From: Aquirufa ecclesiirivi
Lineage (GTDB): Bacteria > Bacteroidota > Bacteroidia > Cytophagales > Spirosomataceae
NCBI RefSeq assembly: GCF_011250515.1
Contig: NZ_JAANOP010000002.1
Span: 248,001 to 312,000 of the forward strand
DNA: 64,000 nucleotides
Direction of reading: 5' to 3'
Of the stretch, positions 16,808 to 26,343 are shown piece after piece. The translations under genes and the position numbers were made by a program. The notes beneath the pieces were generated by a model. It was not told where the DNA came from, did not search any database, and saw nothing but the letters and a program-made list of their open reading frames with translations. The first letter of the stretch is position 1. Each line of letters opens with the position of its first letter.

Positions 16808-17485
16808 CTATTGTAATAAATCAGGTCTGCGTTCCTGGGTTCGTTTTACTGATTGCTCATGTCTCCAAGCTTCAATTTTCTTTTCATGACCTGAAAGCAA
16901 TACTTCAGGTACATCCATTCCTTGGAAACTTGCAGGTCTTGTATATACAGGCGGAGCTAATAATCCATCCTGAAATGAATCTGTAAGTGCTGAACTTTCA
17001 TCACCTATGGCTCCTGGAATCAATCGAATGATGGCATCAGCGCAAACGGCTGCAGCTATTTCACCTCCAGATAACACATAGTCGCCAATCGATATTTCAC
17101 GAGTGACGTATTTTTCTCGAATTCTTTCGTCGATGCCTTTATAGTGCCCACAAATGAATAATAGATTCTCCGACAAACTTAATTGATTCGCTAAACCTTG
17201 TTGGAATGTTTGACCATCTGGTGTCAAAAAAATAATGTCTTGATAGGTTCTTTCGGCCATTAAAGAATCTAAACACGTAGAAAGTGGCTCCACCGCAATC
17301 ACCATCCCTGCACCACCTCCAAAAGGATAATCATCCACTTGTCTAAATTTCTTGGAAGAATAATCGTGCAAATCATGCAAATGAATAGAAACCAATCCCG
17401 CCTGACTTGCTCTTTTACAAATAGAATGTTCAAAAAAACTTTGCATCAAGGCAGGAACCACCGAAATGATATCAATTCGCATCAT
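16808..17485 (-). CDS. trmD: tRNA (guanine(37)-N1)-methyltransferase
   Basis: TrmD methylates G37 next to the anticodon of tRNAs reading CNN codons, preventing +1 frameshifts. It uses S-adenosylmethionine through the SPOUT trefoil knot. The sequence shows [10 protein letters not shown] at the start, [12 protein letters not shown] (about 52-63), [13 protein letters not shown] (about 109-121) and the knot motif [14 protein letters not shown] (about 131-144). The 225 residues are typical. Translation may begin at the ATG at 17485 or the adjacent ATG at 17482. The start overlaps the end of rimM by 14 bases. Confidence 0.96.
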   Translation of the reverse strand: MMRIDIISVVPALMQSFFEHSICKRASQAGLVSIHLHDLHDYSSKKFRQVDDYPFGGGAGMVIAVEPLSTCLDSLMAERTYQDIIFLTPDGQTFQQGLANQLSLSENLLFICGHYKGIDERIREKYVTREISIGDYVLSGGEIAAAVCADAIIRLIPGAIGDESSALTDSFQDGLLAPPVYTRPASFQGMDVPEVLLSGHEKKIEAWRHEQSVKRTQERRPDLLQ

Positions 17486-18005
17486 CTAAATATACTTCTA
17501 AAAGGCCTTCGGGTAAAATACTATGAATCACTTGATTCTTTTTGTCTACTTTGGGTATGATTTCATCCATCAAAGGAATTAATACTTCCTTAGTCTGATA
17601 TGTCATCACCAATACATCTTGCGCACCAGTGGAATAAACTTCCTTGACAGTACCTAGAGCACCGTGATTTTTATCGATTACTTGATATCCCACAATTTCA
17701 TGGTAATAAAATTGATTATCCTTCAATTTGGGCAACATTGAAACTGGCAAAAATAACTTGACACCGACTAATTCTTTAGCGGCATCCAAGGTATCAATCC
17801 CCTCCAAACACATCAAATTCAAGTTAGATCTAATTTGTAAATCCGTAATGAAATAGGGAACCATTTCGTTTCCTAATTGTAAGAATACAGCATCTAAATC
17901 CTCATATTCTTCTGGATCATCTACATCTAAATACACATGGAATGCTCCCTTAATACCATGAGGTTTAGAAAGCGTTCCTAATTCAAAATATTCTGTTGCT
18001 GCCAT
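17472..18005 (-). CDS. rimM: Ribosome maturation factor RimM
   Basis: RimM binds ribosomal protein S19 and assists maturation of the 30S head and processing of 16S rRNA. The N-terminal RimM barrel runs from [21 protein letters not shown] (about 6-26) to about residue 95. The C-terminal PRC-barrel has [33 protein letters not shown] and [14 protein letters not shown]. The 177 residues fit the family. The gene lies between rpsP and trmD in the usual order, but a strong terminator ends only 6 bases before its ATG, so most rpsP transcripts should stop before it. Confidence 0.95.
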   Translation of the reverse strand: MAATEYFELGTLSKPHGIKGAFHVYLDVDDPEEYEDLDAVFLQLGNEMVPYFITDLQIRSNLNLMCLEGIDTLDAAKELVGVKLFLPVSMLPKLKDNQFYYHEIVGYQVIDKNHGALGTVKEVYSTGAQDVLVMTYQTKEVLIPLMDEIIPKVDKKNQVIHSILPEGLLEVYLDDAN

Positions 18006-18011
18006 AGGTAC

Positions 18012-18055
18012 AAAAAAAAATCATACAAATCTGAATATCAAATTTGTATGATTTT
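18012..18055 (-). terminator. Strong intrinsic terminator between rpsP and rimM
   Basis: A perfect 14-bp stem, AAAATCATACAAAT (18017-18030) and ATTTGTATGATTTT (18042-18055), has an 11-base loop. On the minus strand it runs into nine consecutive T residues (18012-18020). It starts 15 bases after the rpsP stop, and its T-run ends 6 bases before the rimM start codon. It would reduce rimM-trmD expression relative to S16. Confidence 0.85.
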
Positions 18056-18070
18056 AAATGATTTTAAAAA

Positions 18071-18748
18071 TTATTCTGCAGCAGGAGCTTCTGCTTCTGG
18101 AGCAGCTTCTTCACTTGCTGGTGCTTCTTCTGTTGCAGGAGCTACCTCTTCAATTGCTGGAGCTTCCTCAACTGCAGGAGTCTCTTCTGAAACTACTTCA
18201 GCTACAACTGTTTCTTCTACCTCTTCAACAGCATCATCATCACTTTCATTAATAGCTTCCACTACACTAGCTACTAAAGCTTCATCTTCCACCTTGTTCT
18301 TTGCTGCAATAACTTCTGCACGTGCTGCAGAAACCTTAGCTTCAGCTGCTAAACGAGTAGCCTTAGACTTATCTTTTGAATCTTGGATGTTAGTAGACTT
18401 AGTTTGAATCTTAGTCTCTTTTTCTGCTTTCCAAGCTTCAAACTTCGCGTCTGCTTGCTCTTGTGTAATAGCACCTTTAATGACACCTACTTGTAAGTGT
18501 TTCTTGTATAAAATACCGCGGTACGACAAAATTGCTTTTGCTGTATCCGTTGGTTGAGCTCCATTCATTACCCATTTAAGTGCTTGTGCATCGTTCAAGA
18601 CGATAGTAGCAGGATTTGAATTTGGGTTATACGTACCAATTTTCTCAATAAAACGACCGTCGCGAGGTGCACGAGCATCTGCTACAACTAAGTCAAAAAT
18701 TGCCAATTTCTTGCGTCCACGACGCGCTAGTCTGATTTTAACAGCCAT
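18071..18748 (-). CDS. rpsP: 30S ribosomal protein S16 with long acidic Ala/Glu tail
   Basis: S16 is a primary-assembly protein of the 30S body. The conserved core occupies about residues 1-85: [30 protein letters not shown] and [18 protein letters not shown]. The remaining 140 residues are an extension. A lysine-rich helical part (about 105-150) is followed by a low-complexity acidic repeat of EEAPA-like units to residue 225. Core S16 is about 80 residues in E. coli. Extended S16 proteins are usual in Bacteroidota, though this tail is at the long side. The Ala/Ser-rich readings of the opposite strand are compositional shadows. The leader carries a GAGGGA/TCCCTC hairpin. Confidence 0.96.
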   Translation of the reverse strand: MAVKIRLARRGRKKLAIFDLVVADARAPRDGRFIEKIGTYNPNSNPATIVLNDAQALKWVMNGAQPTDTAKAILSYRGILYKKHLQVGVIKGAITQEQADAKFEAWKAEKETKIQTKSTNIQDSKDKSKATRLAAEAKVSAARAEVIAAKNKVEDEALVASVVEAINESDDDAVEEVEETVVAEVVSEETPAVEEAPAIEEVAPATEEAPASEEAAPEAEAPAAE

Positions 18749-18763
18749 TATTTGTTGGGTTAT

Positions 18764-18830
18764 GAGGGATCTCGTCCCTCGAGTTTATAAAAATGTTTGC
18801 GAAATTAATGATTTTAGACAGAATTTCCAA
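18764..18830 (-). promoter_or_regulatory. rpsP promoter and leader hairpin
   Basis: On the minus strand TTG (18828-18830), 20 bases, then TAATTTCG (18800-18807) gives a near-consensus Bacteroidota -33/-7 promoter with one mismatch in the -7 box. Transcription would begin near 18793, with a leader of about 45 bases. That leader contains a 6-bp stem, GAGGGA (18764-18769) and TCCCTC (18775-18780), ending 15 bases before the ATG. It could be a regulatory or stabilising hairpin. Confidence 0.5.
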
Positions 18831-18841
18831 GTAAAAGAAAT

Positions 18842-19203
18842 AGAGAAAATAAATCTATAAGCCGAATTCTGTAAGCTGTAAAGCCTTCTTATCATTTATC
18901 TTGGATGAATATCACTATTCACCTCTAGCAATCTACCCGCTGACATCGGACGAGCAACCCTTTTGTCTTTCGACAGCCAGCCTATTTGATCTTGCAACGC
19001 GTGAGGTTTACCTATGCCTATTTTGTCACCAAAACAGCGGTGAGCTCTTACCTCGCCTTTTCACCCTTACCCCGAAAGGCGGTTATTTTCTGTGGCACTA
19101 TCTGTCAGATTACGAATAATCTTCCTTCCCGTTAGGAAGCACGATGCTCTATGTTGTTCGGACTTTCCTCTTTTAAAAAGCGATAAGACGATTTATTTTC
19201 TCT
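18842..19203 (-). ncRNA. rnpB: RNase P RNA (class A)
   Basis: This is the catalytic RNA of RNase P, which removes the 5' leader from pre-tRNAs. On the minus strand the hallmark GAGGAAAGTCCGAACA occurs near the 5' end, followed by the AGAGCA segment. Near the 3' end ACAGAATTCGGCTTATA provides the conserved P4 partner. The ends are set by a 14-bp P1 helix: AGAGAAAATAAATC at the 5' end pairs with GATTTATTTTCTCT at the 3' end. A consensus -7 box TACCTTTG at 19208-19215 predicts a start at about 19201-19203, in agreement. The short ORF on the opposite strand at 18901-19119 is not a gene. Confidence 0.95.
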
Positions 19204-19207
19204 GGCG

Positions 19208-19215
19208 CAAAGGTA
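19208..19215 (-). promoter_or_regulatory. rnpB: rnpB promoter -7 element
   Basis: TACCTTTG on the minus strand is an exact TAnnTTTG match located 5 bases before the predicted RNase P RNA 5' end. A TTG lies 16 bases upstream (19232-19234), inside the end of the DUF4403 gene. That spacing is slightly short, so the -33 element is uncertain. Confidence 0.55.
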
Positions 19216-19219
19216 GTAT

Positions 19220-20500
19220 TTATTTCCTTATCAACCATTTACCCTGAATTTTGCCCACCACATTCAAGACCTCCTGATTCCATTGCAAACTATCCAAACG
19301 AATATGCATATCAGAATCTATCATGCCACTATTCATCCACTTAGAGCGATCTATAAACAGCATAGGGTCAATATTGAAACGATTCAAATTCTTCTCTAAA
19401 CTACGAATAACTTGTTTTTTAAATAAAGTGGAGGGGAAGCGAAGTCCAGATAACTCCTTGGATACCAAACGAATACTCAGCCTATTGTCTTCCAGTAAAA
19501 CAGGAATAAAATCAAAACTAAAAGAACTAGCCTTGCCCTTGTATCCCAAAATAGTACAATGTATCCATCGGGTATCGGTTGTTTGTAAGGTCAAAGTTAA
19601 ATTAGCTTGCTTGGTCCCAATTCTCATCTGGGATTCTACTAAAGATCTCAAATATTCCCAACTTAATTGGACCGAAAATGGAGCACCTGAATCCACGAAT
19701 GAAGGTACATTTGAGATTAATTTGATTGAATTTTTCTGAAGTACTCGATTGTCAAATACATTCGTAAATACTAAAGAAGAATTGGCAAAAACTGTACCCC
19801 TGACACTTGTTGAACCAAAAACCAATTTTTCTAAAGCAATTTGACTAAGAGTAGGATGCAGGACAAAATCAGCAACTGGTATACTATGTATTGCCTTGTT
19901 TAATATCTTTTCCAAGTTGGACACTTGAAGCGTTTGGTTGATTTGGGTTGTTACCTGATTAATTAATTGTTCCTGCTTGCTAGCTAAGAGTCGGTCTATT
20001 ACAGAAGAAACATTTACCCCAAATCCAGCTACTCGTAAACTGGGTTTTTCTTTCCATTGATAGGAATACTTAATTTGTTGAATAGATAATGAACTAACGG
20101 GCTTCGTTATAACATCAGCTTGTAAACTAACATCCATTTGTCCATTCACTTTACCAGCAGAAAAACCCGCTAAACTCGGCTCTGCAGTAAAACTGATAGG
20201 TACTTTTACTTGAATGGATCGATCATTATTACCTTGAATTTGAGCCTTATTTAGCATATTCACTTGCAGGGGAAAACCTACAATAGACGCATCAGACCCC
20301 GTTTGAAAGATGGTCTTTCCTGGCTGTAATTTCATCCATTTTTGCAATGTATCATAACTAAATTCAAAGTCTACTTGAGTGAAACTTGGTGATAATTGGC
20401 TAAATTTTTCTTGATATACTGCTGGTTTAGAGGGCAATAAAACATCTTTTCGACAAGAAAATCCCAATAGAACTATCAATAAAATTAAAATGTACCTCAT
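19220..20500 (-). CDS. DUF4403 family lipoprotein
   Basis: A 426-residue protein of the DUF4403 family. The ATG at 20500 gives a lipoprotein signal peptide, MRYILILLIVLLGFSC, with the cysteine at residue 16. An upstream in-frame start would add ten residues not needed for export. The mature part consists of repeated beta-rich segments (PVSSLSIQQIKYSYQWKEKP, VNVSSVIDRLLASKQEQLI and others), as expected for a duplicated lipid-binding, TULIP/BPI-like fold. The lipid-binding idea comes from fold-level knowledge of this family and is not proven. The start overlaps the end of the upstream VWA gene by four bases (ATGA), showing translational coupling. Confidence 0.85.
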   Translation of the reverse strand: MRYILILLIVLLGFSCRKDVLLPSKPAVYQEKFSQLSPSFTQVDFEFSYDTLQKWMKLQPGKTIFQTGSDASIVGFPLQVNMLNKAQIQGNNDRSIQVKVPISFTAEPSLAGFSAGKVNGQMDVSLQADVITKPVSSLSIQQIKYSYQWKEKPSLRVAGFGVNVSSVIDRLLASKQEQLINQVTTQINQTLQVSNLEKILNKAIHSIPVADFVLHPTLSQIALEKLVFGSTSVRGTVFANSSLVFTNVFDNRVLQKNSIKLISNVPSFVDSGAPFSVQLSWEYLRSLVESQMRIGTKQANLTLTLQTTDTRWIHCTILGYKGKASSFSFDFIPVLLEDNRLSIRLVSKELSGLRFPSTLFKKQVIRSLEKNLNRFNIDPMLFIDRSKWMNSGMIDSDMHIRLDSLQWNQEVLNVVGKIQGKWLIRK

Positions 20501-22311
20501 AGTTGATTTAATCTTTTCCGAATAATCCATTCAATTCCTAAAATTCCCAACATTATAGCACCAAAATACGGCCACTCCCAAAGACTTATTTCCTTTATGC
20601 TAACTTCACTTTCAGCCAATTTATTATCCAAAACCATTTTTTTAATTTCAGTGGATTCGACTAGGTCAACACCTTCTCGATGGCTTAAAACTTGTAATGC
20701 GATACTATTTCGACCAAGCAATTTTTCTGGGTTGGAGTCTAACACATAAAATTCTCCTGTAAATTCTACATCTTTTCCTTGGTAGTTTACCTTAGCTTGA
20801 TATTGATATTTCCCCAGCTGTTTAGGCTTGAAATTAACCATCTGATGAGCTTCACTCATAATTCGATTAAACTGATTAGTGGAATTTGCACTTGAAATTT
20901 TCCAATGCACTGGTATATTTTTTGAATTTGTTAAGTCTGAGTTTAACTGCCTCATTTCAAATAAAACATCCTCACCCATCGAAACTTGAGGTTTCGCTAA
21001 TTCAATAGAAAACAAATCATTCGCTTGTCTTAAAAAACTAATTTTAAACATTTCATGCAAACTCGAATCCAACAAACGAAATGAGCCCGTACTTTTCATT
21101 TCAGCCATTTGTTCTTTCCAAAGTGATGCATTTGAGCTAAAAAGACTAGTTCTTTGTTCTGAGAATTTCTTCCAAATACTAGGAAAATAGTTTCCAAGCT
21201 TAGTAAATTCTTCAAATGGAGGCCGATCCTGCTTTATGTCATTTGGTATATTCAAAAACCAAACAGATTTATCTTTTGGAAATTCCTTGGGTAGTATTCC
21301 ATAAAACAAGTAATTATCGGAATTCGGTAATGTCTTAATGTCTGAACCAAAGTTCCAGTGTATTTTGATTTTAGCATCTTTTGCCACACGATTTATAACT
21401 CCTAAATTGGGATTAGGTGCTATAGCAAATGCTTCAACCTTTGCCTGAAACTCTTGAATTATCCAAGTGAACCCTTGACCCAAGGATGAATCATGTTCCA
21501 TTTGAATCCGTATACGATGGGTGCCAATGTCTTTGGACACTAACTCTAGGTCGATTTGTTGAAAATCTTTCCAAACACCCCCTTGTGCTCTTATTGTTTG
21601 ATGCAATTTACCATCAATCAAAACCTGAATATTGGGTGATTTTTGACCCAACTTAAGATTAGACCAAACCGATATTGGAACATGAACACGTTCTCCTGGC
21701 ACAGAAACCAATGTTTTTGTAGGAAAATTTAAGCCTATTTTTTGAGCGCTAATTTCCTTTCCAAAAGGAATGATATGAATCTTTGGTCCGTGATGTATGG
21801 GACTTTCCAAATCACTTAATTGTCCGTCCGTTACAAAAAACACATGCGACAAGTGGTAGTTCTTACTTTCCTTCCGAATCCATTCTTGCACTTTTGCCCA
21901 TGAAGAAGCCTCCCCATGGGGAGTTATTTCATCCATGTTCTTTCCCCCTTTATTTAAACCCAATACGTTGAGTTCACTGGATGAAGTATTTAATGTTTGT
22001 ACATCCTTACTTACCAAATTGATGAATTCAGTATAAGACGCAAGATTCATAGATTGGGAATCATCTATGATCAAAAGTATTTTGGAAGGAAGCTTCGTAG
22101 ATTCTTCCATCACTATTTTCCATGGAATAAAACAAAGAACTATTCCTACCAGAAACAAACCTCGTAAAAATCCTTGAACACCGTAAATCAGTCGATGAGT
22201 ATGGCTCTTATTTTGAAACCAATAATATGCCAGACCAATAAAAAAAGCTAAGCTCAATCCCACCCAAAGGGGAACTGAGCTTAGCCATAAATTCAAGAGA
22301 AATGGATGCAT
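20497..22311 (-). CDS. VWA-like membrane protein of unknown function
   Basis: A 604-residue protein with membrane helices at the N-terminus (about 10-30 and 42-65) and one near the C-terminus (WPYFGAIMLGILGIEWIIRKR). A von Willebrand A-like domain begins at ILLIIDDSQSMNLAS (about 79-93). Its DDSQS fits the MIDAS pattern DxSxS, and the domain continues to HVFFVTDGQLSDLES, the second metal-binding loop. The remaining periplasmic part is beta-rich and Ig-like, similar to BatA/CoxE-type or 'vWA-TM-Ig' proteins of Bacteroidota. It lies in a tightly coupled fabG-VWA-DUF4403 unit (1-base overlap with fabG, 4-base with DUF4403). Function is unknown; envelope maintenance is a guess from context. Confidence 0.75.
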   Translation of the reverse strand: MHPFLLNLWLSSVPLWVGLSLAFFIGLAYYWFQNKSHTHRLIYGVQGFLRGLFLVGIVLCFIPWKIVMEESTKLPSKILLIIDDSQSMNLASYTEFINLVSKDVQTLNTSSSELNVLGLNKGGKNMDEITPHGEASSWAKVQEWIRKESKNYHLSHVFFVTDGQLSDLESPIHHGPKIHIIPFGKEISAQKIGLNFPTKTLVSVPGERVHVPISVWSNLKLGQKSPNIQVLIDGKLHQTIRAQGGVWKDFQQIDLELVSKDIGTHRIRIQMEHDSSLGQGFTWIIQEFQAKVEAFAIAPNPNLGVINRVAKDAKIKIHWNFGSDIKTLPNSDNYLFYGILPKEFPKDKSVWFLNIPNDIKQDRPPFEEFTKLGNYFPSIWKKFSEQRTSLFSSNASLWKEQMAEMKSTGSFRLLDSSLHEMFKISFLRQANDLFSIELAKPQVSMGEDVLFEMRQLNSDLTNSKNIPVHWKISSANSTNQFNRIMSEAHQMVNFKPKQLGKYQYQAKVNYQGKDVEFTGEFYVLDSNPEKLLGRNSIALQVLSHREGVDLVESTEIKKMVLDNKLAESEVSIKEISLWEWPYFGAIMLGILGIEWIIRKRLNQL

Positions 22312-23057
22312 TAGGTTAAAAGGCCCCCATCAACTTGTAATACCTGACCAGTCACATAAGAAGAAAGTTCAGAACCTAAAAACAAACATACATTTGCCAC
22401 TTCGTTTGCCTGTCCACCTCTTTTCAATGGAATAGCTTTAGTCCATTCATCTACCGTGGCCTCATTGAGTTCTCCCGTCATTTCTGTTTCAATAAAACCA
22501 GGAGCAATGGCATTGCAACGTATATTTCTTGATCCTAATTCTAAAGCGACCGACTTGGTAAATCCAATAATACCAGCTTTGGAAGCTGAATAATTTGCCT
22601 GTCCAGCATTACCTTTAATCCCTACTATAGATGTTAAATTGATGATGGAACCCGACTTAGCTTTCATCATAGGTTTGATGACTGCTTTTGTCAAATTGAA
22701 AACTGATTTCAGGTTTACCCGAATTACTTCGTCCCATTGTTCTTCACTCATGCGCATCAATAAACCATCACGTGTAATACCAGCATTGTTTATTAATACA
22801 TCAATGGAGCCAAAATCTTCCAAAACAGAATTAACTAATTCTTCTGATTCCGTATACTGAGACGCGTCAGAACGATATCCTTTGGCACGAATACCAAAAG
22901 CAGCTAATTCCTTTTCAAGTGCCTCTCCTTTTTCCACAGAAGATAAATAGGTAAAAGCTACATTAGCTCCTGATTTAGCAAAAGATGTCGCGATAGCACG
23001 TCCAATTCCTCTAGATGCTCCTGTAACTAATACAACCTTGTTTTCAACTAATTTCAT
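22311..23057 (-). CDS. fabG: 3-oxoacyl-[acyl-carrier-protein] reductase
   Basis: FabG reduces 3-oxoacyl-ACP with NADPH in fatty acid elongation. This classical short-chain dehydrogenase of 248 residues has the cofactor motif TGASRGIGRAIA (about 13-24), NNAG in LINNAGITRDG (about 88-98), the catalytic Ser in INLTSIVG and the YxxxK pair in NYSASKAGIIG (about 155-165). It also has the FabG-type AIAPGFIETEMT and a terminal QVLQVDGGLLT. The upstream clpC ends 18 bases before its start on the same strand. Its stop overlaps the ATG of the VWA gene by one base (TAATG). Confidence 0.95.
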   Translation of the reverse strand: MKLVENKVVLVTGASRGIGRAIATSFAKSGANVAFTYLSSVEKGEALEKELAAFGIRAKGYRSDASQYTESEELVNSVLEDFGSIDVLINNAGITRDGLLMRMSEEQWDEVIRVNLKSVFNLTKAVIKPMMKAKSGSIINLTSIVGIKGNAGQANYSASKAGIIGFTKSVALELGSRNIRCNAIAPGFIETEMTGELNEATVDEWTKAIPLKRGGQANEVANVCLFLGSELSSYVTGQVLQVDGGLLT

Positions 23058-23075
23058 ACAAATAATTTAATCTTT

Positions 23076-25625
23076 TTAATTGGTTTTTCTAGTAAGAACT
23101 ATTTCTGTTGCCCCTTCCTCAAAATCGGCTTCAATAATCTCATTTTCCGCTAGAGGTCCTTTTAAAATCTCTTCAGCTAATGGATCCTCCAAGTATTTTT
23201 GAATGGCACGGTTCAAAGGTCTAGCTCCATACTGAGGATCATATCCCTTATCTGCAATATAATCCTTGGCTTTATCCGTCAAAGTTACCGTATATCCTAA
23301 ATTGCTCAAACGAGTTTTTAATTTAATCAACATTAAATCGATGATTTGATGTAAATCTGCTCGTTCTAATGAATTAAACACAATAATATCGTCCAAACGG
23401 TTAATAAATTCAGGTGCAAAAGCTTTCTTCAAAGCATTTTGTATCGTTGATTTAGCATGCTCCTCCACATTATCCATTCTCGATTTCGTTGAGAATCCAA
23501 TTCCAGAACCAAAGTCTTTTAAATCACGAGCACCAATATTGGAAGTCATGATAATGATTGTATTTCTAAAATCAACCCTTCTACCTAATCCATCCGTTAA
23601 AATACCATCATCCAAAACTTGTAACAACAAATTGAAAACATCTGGATGCGCCTTTTCAATTTCATCTAATAAAACCACGGAATATGGCTTTCTTCGAATC
23701 TTCTCTGTTAATTGTCCACCTTCTTCATATCCAACATATCCTGGAGGCGCTCCAACCAAACGAGATACACTGAATTTCTCCATGTATTCACTCATATCGA
23801 TACGAACCAAAGCATCTTCTTTATCAAACAAATAAGAAGCTAAGACCTTCGCCATTTCAGTTTTACCTACACCTGTTGGTCCAAGAAATATAAAGGATCC
23901 AATGGGTTTTTTAGGATCTTTCAATCCCACACGGGTACGTTGAATGGCTTTTACTAATTTTTTAATGGCGTCTGCTTGACCAATGACATGCTTGGACATT
24001 TCTTGCTCCATCAACAACAACTTTTCACCTTCTTTAGCCGCAACACGATTAACAGGTATACCTGTCATTTGAGCAATAACCTCAGCCACATGTTCTTCGG
24101 TAACCGTGAACTTCTGCTTTTTAGATTCTTCCTCCCAAATGTTTTTGGCTTGCTCCAATTGATCAATTAATTTCTTTTCACGATCCCGCAATTGAGCTGC
24201 TTCCTCGTATTTCTGAGATTTAACGACTTGATTTTTCTCCTTTTTAACAATCTCAATTTGGGATTCTAAAGCCACAATATCAGCAGGAACATTGATATTA
24301 GAAATATGTACACGTGCTCCCACCTCATCCATTACATCAATAGCTTTGTCTGGTAAGAAACGATCTGAAACATATCGATCCGATAATTTAACAGCAGAAA
24401 TAATGGATTCTGGCGTGTAAATCACATGGTGATGCTCTTCGTACTTATCCTTAATGTTGTGTAAGATTTCAATCGTTTCATCGACGGTAGTTGCATCAAC
24501 CATCACAGTTTGAAAACGACGAGCCAAGGCTCCATCTTTTTCAATGTATTGACGGTACTCATCTAAGGTTGTAGCTCCAATAACCTGTATGTCACCTCTC
24601 GCAAGAGCTGGTTTAAACATATTAGAAGCATCCAATGAACCCGAAGCCCCACCAGCACCTACAATAGTATGCAATTCATCAATAAATAAAATTACATCAG
24701 TAGATTTCTCTAATTCATTCATCACGGCTTTCATTCGTTCCTCAAACTGACCACGGTATTTGGTACCAGCCACTAAGGAAGCTAAATCAAGCGTAACTAC
24801 TCGCTTGCCAAATAAGACCCTAGAAACTTTCTTTTGAATGATTCTAAGTGCTAAGCCTTCTGCAATGGCCGTTTTACCTACGCCAGGCTCTCCAATTAAA
24901 ATTGGGTTATTCTTCTTACGACGCGACAAAATTTGGGCAACACGCTCAATTTCTTTTTCTCGTCCGACGATGGGGTCTAACTTACCATTTTCAGCAATTT
25001 TTGTTAAATCTCGACCAAAATTATCTAAAACTGGAGTTTTGCTTTTCTCTGTACTTTTTGTTCCAGATGAAGCCGAAGAACCTGAACCAGCCGAACCACC
25101 TGATCCAGATGAATACAAACGACTATCATCATCATTGTCGTCTGTGTCCGAACTTGACTTAGGTGAATTTTCTTGTCCAGCACCATTTTGAAATTCTACC
25201 ATTTCTTTGATTAAATCATAATAGACCTGGTATTTTTCTAAAATTTGCGTAGCCACATTATCCTCATCTCGTAAAATCGCCATCAACAAATGGTCTGTTC
25301 CTACTAAATTAGTTTTGAAATATTTCGCTTCTAAATAAGTCAAACGCAATACCTTTTCCGCCTGTTTGGTCAAAGGAATGTTCAACATATTTTGTTTATC
25401 AAAAGATGAACGACTGGTCGAAGCGGTCGAATGTTCAATACTTTGCCTTAATTGATCTAAGGAAACCCCGGACTTCAACAATAAATCAATTCCCGGTCCT
25501 TCTCCATCACGAATCATTCCTAGCATTAGGTGCTCTGTCCCAATGTAATCATGTCCTAAACGTAAGGCCTCTTCTCTTGATAGAGAAATTACTTCTTTCA
25601 CTTTATTTGAAAACTTAGCCTCCAT
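23076..25625 (-). CDS. clpC: ATP-dependent Clp protease ATP-binding subunit ClpC
   Basis: An AAA+ unfoldase of 849 residues that feeds proteins to ClpP or acts as a chaperone. In order: two Clp N repeats (about 1-145); a Ser/Gly/Asp-rich linker (about 148-196) with no conserved motif; AAA-1 with Walker A GEPGVGKT (245-252) and [14 protein letters not shown]; the UVR-type middle domain near [19 protein letters not shown] that distinguishes ClpC from ClpB; and AAA-2 with [11 protein letters not shown] and [13 protein letters not shown]. The C-terminal D2-small domain ends with PLAEEILKG. The low-complexity linker is the only unusual part. The ATG at 25625 is the start. Confidence 0.96.
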   Translation of the reverse strand: MEAKFSNKVKEVISLSREEALRLGHDYIGTEHLMLGMIRDGEGPGIDLLLKSGVSLDQLRQSIEHSTASTSRSSFDKQNMLNIPLTKQAEKVLRLTYLEAKYFKTNLVGTDHLLMAILRDEDNVATQILEKYQVYYDLIKEMVEFQNGAGQENSPKSSSDTDDNDDDSRLYSSGSGGSAGSGSSASSGTKSTEKSKTPVLDNFGRDLTKIAENGKLDPIVGREKEIERVAQILSRRKKNNPILIGEPGVGKTAIAEGLALRIIQKKVSRVLFGKRVVTLDLASLVAGTKYRGQFEERMKAVMNELEKSTDVILFIDELHTIVGAGGASGSLDASNMFKPALARGDIQVIGATTLDEYRQYIEKDGALARRFQTVMVDATTVDETIEILHNIKDKYEEHHHVIYTPESIISAVKLSDRYVSDRFLPDKAIDVMDEVGARVHISNINVPADIVALESQIEIVKKEKNQVVKSQKYEEAAQLRDREKKLIDQLEQAKNIWEEESKKQKFTVTEEHVAEVIAQMTGIPVNRVAAKEGEKLLLMEQEMSKHVIGQADAIKKLVKAIQRTRVGLKDPKKPIGSFIFLGPTGVGKTEMAKVLASYLFDKEDALVRIDMSEYMEKFSVSRLVGAPPGYVGYEEGGQLTEKIRRKPYSVVLLDEIEKAHPDVFNLLLQVLDDGILTDGLGRRVDFRNTIIIMTSNIGARDLKDFGSGIGFSTKSRMDNVEEHAKSTIQNALKKAFAPEFINRLDDIIVFNSLERADLHQIIDLMLIKLKTRLSNLGYTVTLTDKAKDYIADKGYDPQYGARPLNRAIQKYLEDPLAEEILKGPLAENEIIEADFEEGATEIVLTRKTN

Positions 25626-25680
25626 ATAATTTATTTTTATGCCGAGAACAAGAACTCTGTCCTATTTGTTCAATTTTTGT

Positions 25681-26280
25681 TCAATTGATTAAAATCAAAT
25701 TAGCATCCCTGCCTTGGTTCATTAACAAATCCAACATGGATAAGTTTGGTTGAAATACATTTCCAAAACATTGGGGATATACCAATTCCTTATAAACGTT
25801 TCTATCTCGCCAATCTTGCTTAGCTTGGATATGATTCCAAAATACATCTTTATCTTCTATTTCAAACGATTCAGATAAAGAATAATTCATTTTTCTACCT
25901 AAAATTCGACTGAACAATTCAATGAATTCAATATTTAAATCTACTAAAAAATTTAATTTTTTCGCAAAAATAGACCGTATATATGGCTCAAAATATTCGA
26001 AATAAGGTGCTTTTCCGTATGCAGCCTGAATAGCTCCTTGATGAATCCTCAGCCAATTTTGTCCATAGTCAATGCGTACATCTTTCATCAGTACTTTAGC
26101 TGCATGAATATGTTGAATAGGAACTGTTAATGTTTCAATTCCGTTAGCACCTAAAATCAATGCTCGATTTCGATAGGTTTGCTTTAAGAAATGCTCGTAG
26201 ACTTCGAATTGAACTTGATCTTGGGAAAGAAGTAAGGTAAAATATTCTATACTGGGTAAATAATGGATCTCAATGCGCAT
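25681..26280 (-). CDS. WbqC family protein
   Basis: A 199-residue member of the WbqC/WbqC-like family, often found near polysaccharide or membrane-protein genes in Bacteroidota; its biochemical activity is not established. The conserved opening is RIEIHYLPSIEYFTLL. The middle has YRNRALILGANGIETLTVPI and DYGQNWLRIHQGAIQAAYGKAPYFEYFEP (about 72-100), the family signature. The ATG at 26280 is preferred over the TTG at 26286. It is divergent from the LpxL-like acyltransferase gene, with 63 bases between the starts. Confidence 0.88.
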   Translation of the reverse strand: MRIEIHYLPSIEYFTLLLSQDQVQFEVYEHFLKQTYRNRALILGANGIETLTVPIQHIHAAKVLMKDVRIDYGQNWLRIHQGAIQAAYGKAPYFEYFEPYIRSIFAKKLNFLVDLNIEFIELFSRILGRKMNYSLSESFEIEDKDVFWNHIQAKQDWRDRNVYKELVYPQCFGNVFQPNLSMLDLLMNQGRDANLILIN

Positions 26281-26343
26281 TCCCAAAAATTAATCGGATA
26301 TTTGTAAAATTAATAGAATAAAGCCAATTAGTTCAGAATTCAA

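Noticed and set aside
18048-18407. Plus-strand ORFs rich in Ala/Ser or Leu/Gln opposite rpsP
   Set aside because: They mirror the repetitive acidic tail of S16 on the other strand. Low-complexity coding DNA produces long open shadow frames; no start context or family supports them.
18901-19119. 72-codon ORF on the plus strand
   Set aside because: It lies wholly inside the RNase P RNA gene in antisense; structured RNA explains the sequence.
24838-25191. Plus-strand ORFs opposite the clpC linker region
   Set aside because: Composition follows the Ser/Gly/Asp linker of ClpC read backwards; clpC is clearly the gene.
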